Positions 5,148 to 6,593 of a DNA stretch of 6,593 bases are shown here, one piece after another. Source of the stretch: Asticcacaulis sp. (GTDB lineage Bacteria; Pseudomonadota; Alphaproteobacteria; Caulobacterales; Caulobacteraceae); NCBI RefSeq assembly GCF_020217185.1, contig NZ_JAIWNX010000312.1:1-6593 (forward strand), written 5' to 3'. Position numbers and translations under genes: made by a program. Numbering within the stretch: the stretch's first letter is position 1; every line of letters starts with the position of its first letter. Under the pieces are notes generated by a model, which saw nothing but the letters and a program-made list of their open reading frames with translations, had not been told where the DNA came from and did not search any database.

Positions 5148-6488
5148 GTGACACGCATCGCTTCCCTGTCCACCGCGGCCCCGCTGATGGCGATACCGGA
5201 ATACCGGCCGCCCGAAGGGGGCGTGGGGGAATGGTTTCGCGGGGCGGGGGGGCTGCGTCTGCGGCTGGGCTTCTGGCATCCGAAGGGACCGGCGCGCGGC
5301 ACCGTCTTCGTCAGCCCCGGTCGGGCCGAACCGATCGAGAAATATTACGAGGTCGTCGCCGATCTGCTGGAACGCCGTTTCTGCGTTGTGGTGCACGACT
5401 GGCGCGGGCAGGGGTTGTCGGCGCGTTTGCTGCCGGATCGCCTGAAGGGGCACGCCCGTTCCGAAGACGAGTTTCTTGACGATTATCAACGCCTGCTCGA
5501 TGGCTTTGAGGACCGCGCCCCCAAGCCGTGGGTGATGCTGGGCCACTCGATGGGGGCGGCGCTCAATCTGGCGACCCTGACGCGCGGTGAGGAGCGTTTC
5601 AGCGCCGCCGTTTTCATCAATCCGATGCTGCGCATCAAGACGGGCAAGCATTCCCTGTGGTCGGTGATGTTCCAGACCGACTGGAAGGTCAAACACGGTC
5701 AGGCCAGCGAGTACGTGCCGGAACTGTTTGACGATCCATTTGAACACACCTTCGAAGAAGACGCCCTGACCCACGATGCGGCGCGCTATAATCTGTGGCG
5801 CGAGCAACTGTTTGCCTGCCCGCATCTGGCGGTGGGGACGCCGACCTGGGGCTGGCTTTTGTTTGCGCTGCGCATCGGTGACACCCTGCTCAAGGACAAG
5901 GGCAAGGTGCTGAAAAAGGTACGCACGCCGGTGTCGGTGGTGATTTCCAGCGACGATACCCTGATGATGAAGCAGCCGACCAAGGCCTTCGTCAAGAAAC
6001 TGGCCAAGGGGCGCTGCGTCGAAATCGCCGGTGCCGATCATGAAATCCTGATGGAGATGGACGCGTATCGCCGTGCCTTCTGGGCCGAGTTCGACGAGCA
6101 GATCAGCTTCAACCTGCCGGCGGAGGCCCTGCCGAGCGCGCCGGTCGAGTCATCCTTGGCGCAGGTGCCGGTAGCCGAGATCGAGGTCAGCGAACCCGTC
6201 GTGCACGCCGCCACCGAGGTCTTCGATTCGCACGTCCCTGCTGAGGCGGTGGAGACGGTGGTTGTCGCGGAGCCAGCGGAGACGGAATTGCGTCCGGTAA
6301 CGGGGCAGCCGATCTTCTTTTCCTATGAACTGAACGACATCCCCGTCTATGCGCCGCAACCGCCGCCGGAACGTCTATCGGTGCCGGAGGGCCTGCGCGC
6401 GAAACGGGATGAGGTCGAGGTCGCGGACTGGGAAGAGACAGCGACGGAAGCCACTGAAGGAACGCCAGCCGACGTTAGAGCGAAATGA
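5148..6488 (+). CDS. Alpha/beta hydrolase (lysophospholipase/monoacylglycerol lipase type) with acidic tail
   Basis: The 446-residue protein is a serine hydrolase of the lysophospholipase-like family (Hydrolase_4, COG2267), likely acting on lipid or other esters; the true substrate is unknown. The fold spans about 28-320: GRAEPIEKYYEVVADLL and HDWRGQGLS are typical, the nucleophile is S134 in GHSMG, the acid is D269 or D270 in SSDD, and the base is H298 in GADHE. No signal peptide is evident. Residues from about 325 to the end form a Glu/Ala/Val/Pro-rich, probably disordered tail unusual for the family. The GTG at 5148 has no clear Shine-Dalgarno and may rely on translational coupling to the upstream gene 23 bp away; ATG 5187 is the alternative. 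The last codons (Arg-Ala-Lys-stop) lie inside the downstream repeat. Confidence 0.85.
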   Translation: MTRIASLSTAAPLMAIPEYRPPEGGVGEWFRGAGGLRLRLGFWHPKGPARGTVFVSPGRAEPIEKYYEVVADLLERRFCVVVHDWRGQGLSARLLPDRLKGHARSEDEFLDDYQRLLDGFEDRAPKPWVMLGHSMGAALNLATLTRGEERFSAAVFINPMLRIKTGKHSLWSVMFQTDWKVKHGQASEYVPELFDDPFEHTFEEDALTHDAARYNLWREQLFACPHLAVGTPTWGWLLFALRIGDTLLKDKGKVLKKVRTPVSVVISSDDTLMMKQPTKAFVKKLAKGRCVEIAGADHEILMEMDAYRRAFWAEFDEQISFNLPAEALPSAPVESSLAQVPVAEIEVSEPVVHAATEVFDSHVPAEAVETVVVAEPAETELRPVTGQPIFFSYELNDIPVYAPQPPPERLSVPEGLRAKRDEVEVADWEETATEATEGTPADVRAK

Positions 6489-6529
6489 CTTTAGGTGGAA
6501 TCGCCATTTCGCTCTAAATTTTTGTTTTG
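6477..6529 (+). terminator. Repeat hairpin A acting as possible terminator
   Basis: The 11-bp stem 6477-6487/6505-6515 is followed by TAAATTTTTGTTTT (6516-6529). Stem plus T-rich tract directly at the end of the hydrolase gene could stop transcription. The 17-nt loop and moderate GC make it weaker than the terminators at 149-190, 202-244 and 2888-2932. Confidence 0.45.
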
Positions 6530-6593
6530 TCGCGATGTTTTTGCGGAAAACCGCTCACACTTTTGGCTTCGCCGAACTCCGTTTCCGCACATC
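6477..6593. repeat. Dispersed palindromic repeat, copy 2 (right end cut by window)
   Basis: Here the left arm is visible: AGAGCGAAATG (6477-6487) pairs exactly with CATTTCGCTCT (6505-6515) around 17 nt. Bases 6485-6564 match copy 1 (1-80) at 79 of 80 positions. Bases 6565-6584 are a 20-bp insertion absent from copy 1, containing the mini-hairpin GGC-TTC-GCC and flanked by T-runs, within the right arm of hairpin B; 6585-6593 then match copy 1 again. The copy overlaps the last 12 bases of the hydrolase gene. Confidence 0.88.

Noticed and set aside
4216..6041. Long antisense frames (312 and 343 codons) opposite the lipoprotein and hydrolase genes
   Set aside because: Same shadow effect; their products show no family motifs, whereas the + strand products do.
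1..6593. Composite transposon bounded by the two repeats
   Set aside because: No transposase or integrase is encoded, the genes are ordinary chromosomal ones with uniform codon use, and repeats of this kind are usually scattered singly.

Overview
The window looks like chromosomal DNA from an alphaproteobacterium, most likely Caulobacterales (Asticcacaulis/Caulobacter/Brevundimonas-like). This is inferred from GC-rich genes with strong third-position GC, Tat-type leaders, a LacI-family operator resembling the Caulobacter XylR site, a promoter of the Caulobacter sigma-73 type, and GTG/TTG starts. No species can be fixed from sequence alone.

Layout, all genes on the + strand. (1) Bases 1-96 are a truncated copy of an AT-richer palindromic repeat. 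(2) Bases 97-492 hold two strong hairpin terminators, a LacI-type operator and the leader of a sugar gene. (3) Bases 493-2877 encode an exported family 3 glycoside hydrolase (beta-glucosidase/beta-xylosidase type), closed by a strong terminator at 2888-2932. (4) Bases 2943-3275 carry a good promoter, a 12-bp hairpin and an unrecognised 78-residue protein with a TTG start. (5) Bases 3305-4112 form an iron module: two Fur-box-like palindromes, then bfd (bacterioferritin-associated ferredoxin) and bfr (bacterioferritin). (6) Bases 4240-6488 hold a probable two-gene unit: an exported lipoprotein with a methyltransferase fold and an alpha/beta hydrolase with a long acidic tail. (7) Bases 6477-6593 are a second copy of the repeat, which supplies the last codons and the stop of the hydrolase gene.

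Working together: the GH3 enzyme would release glucose or xylose from plant oligosaccharides outside the cytoplasm, probably under sugar-responsive LacI-type repression. Bfr stores iron and Bfd reduces the Bfr haem to release it; paired Fur-like sites suggest iron control of both. The methyltransferase-like lipoprotein and the hydrolase are 23 bp apart and probably co-transcribed, but no shared pathway can be read from them.

The most notable points are the repeat that ends a gene with its own stop codon, the double palindrome over the bfd promoter region, the Thr at the expected Glu127 ferroxidase position in Bfr, and a SAM-methyltransferase fold behind a lipoprotein signal. I found no defence system, CRISPR array, transposase, tRNA or rRNA.
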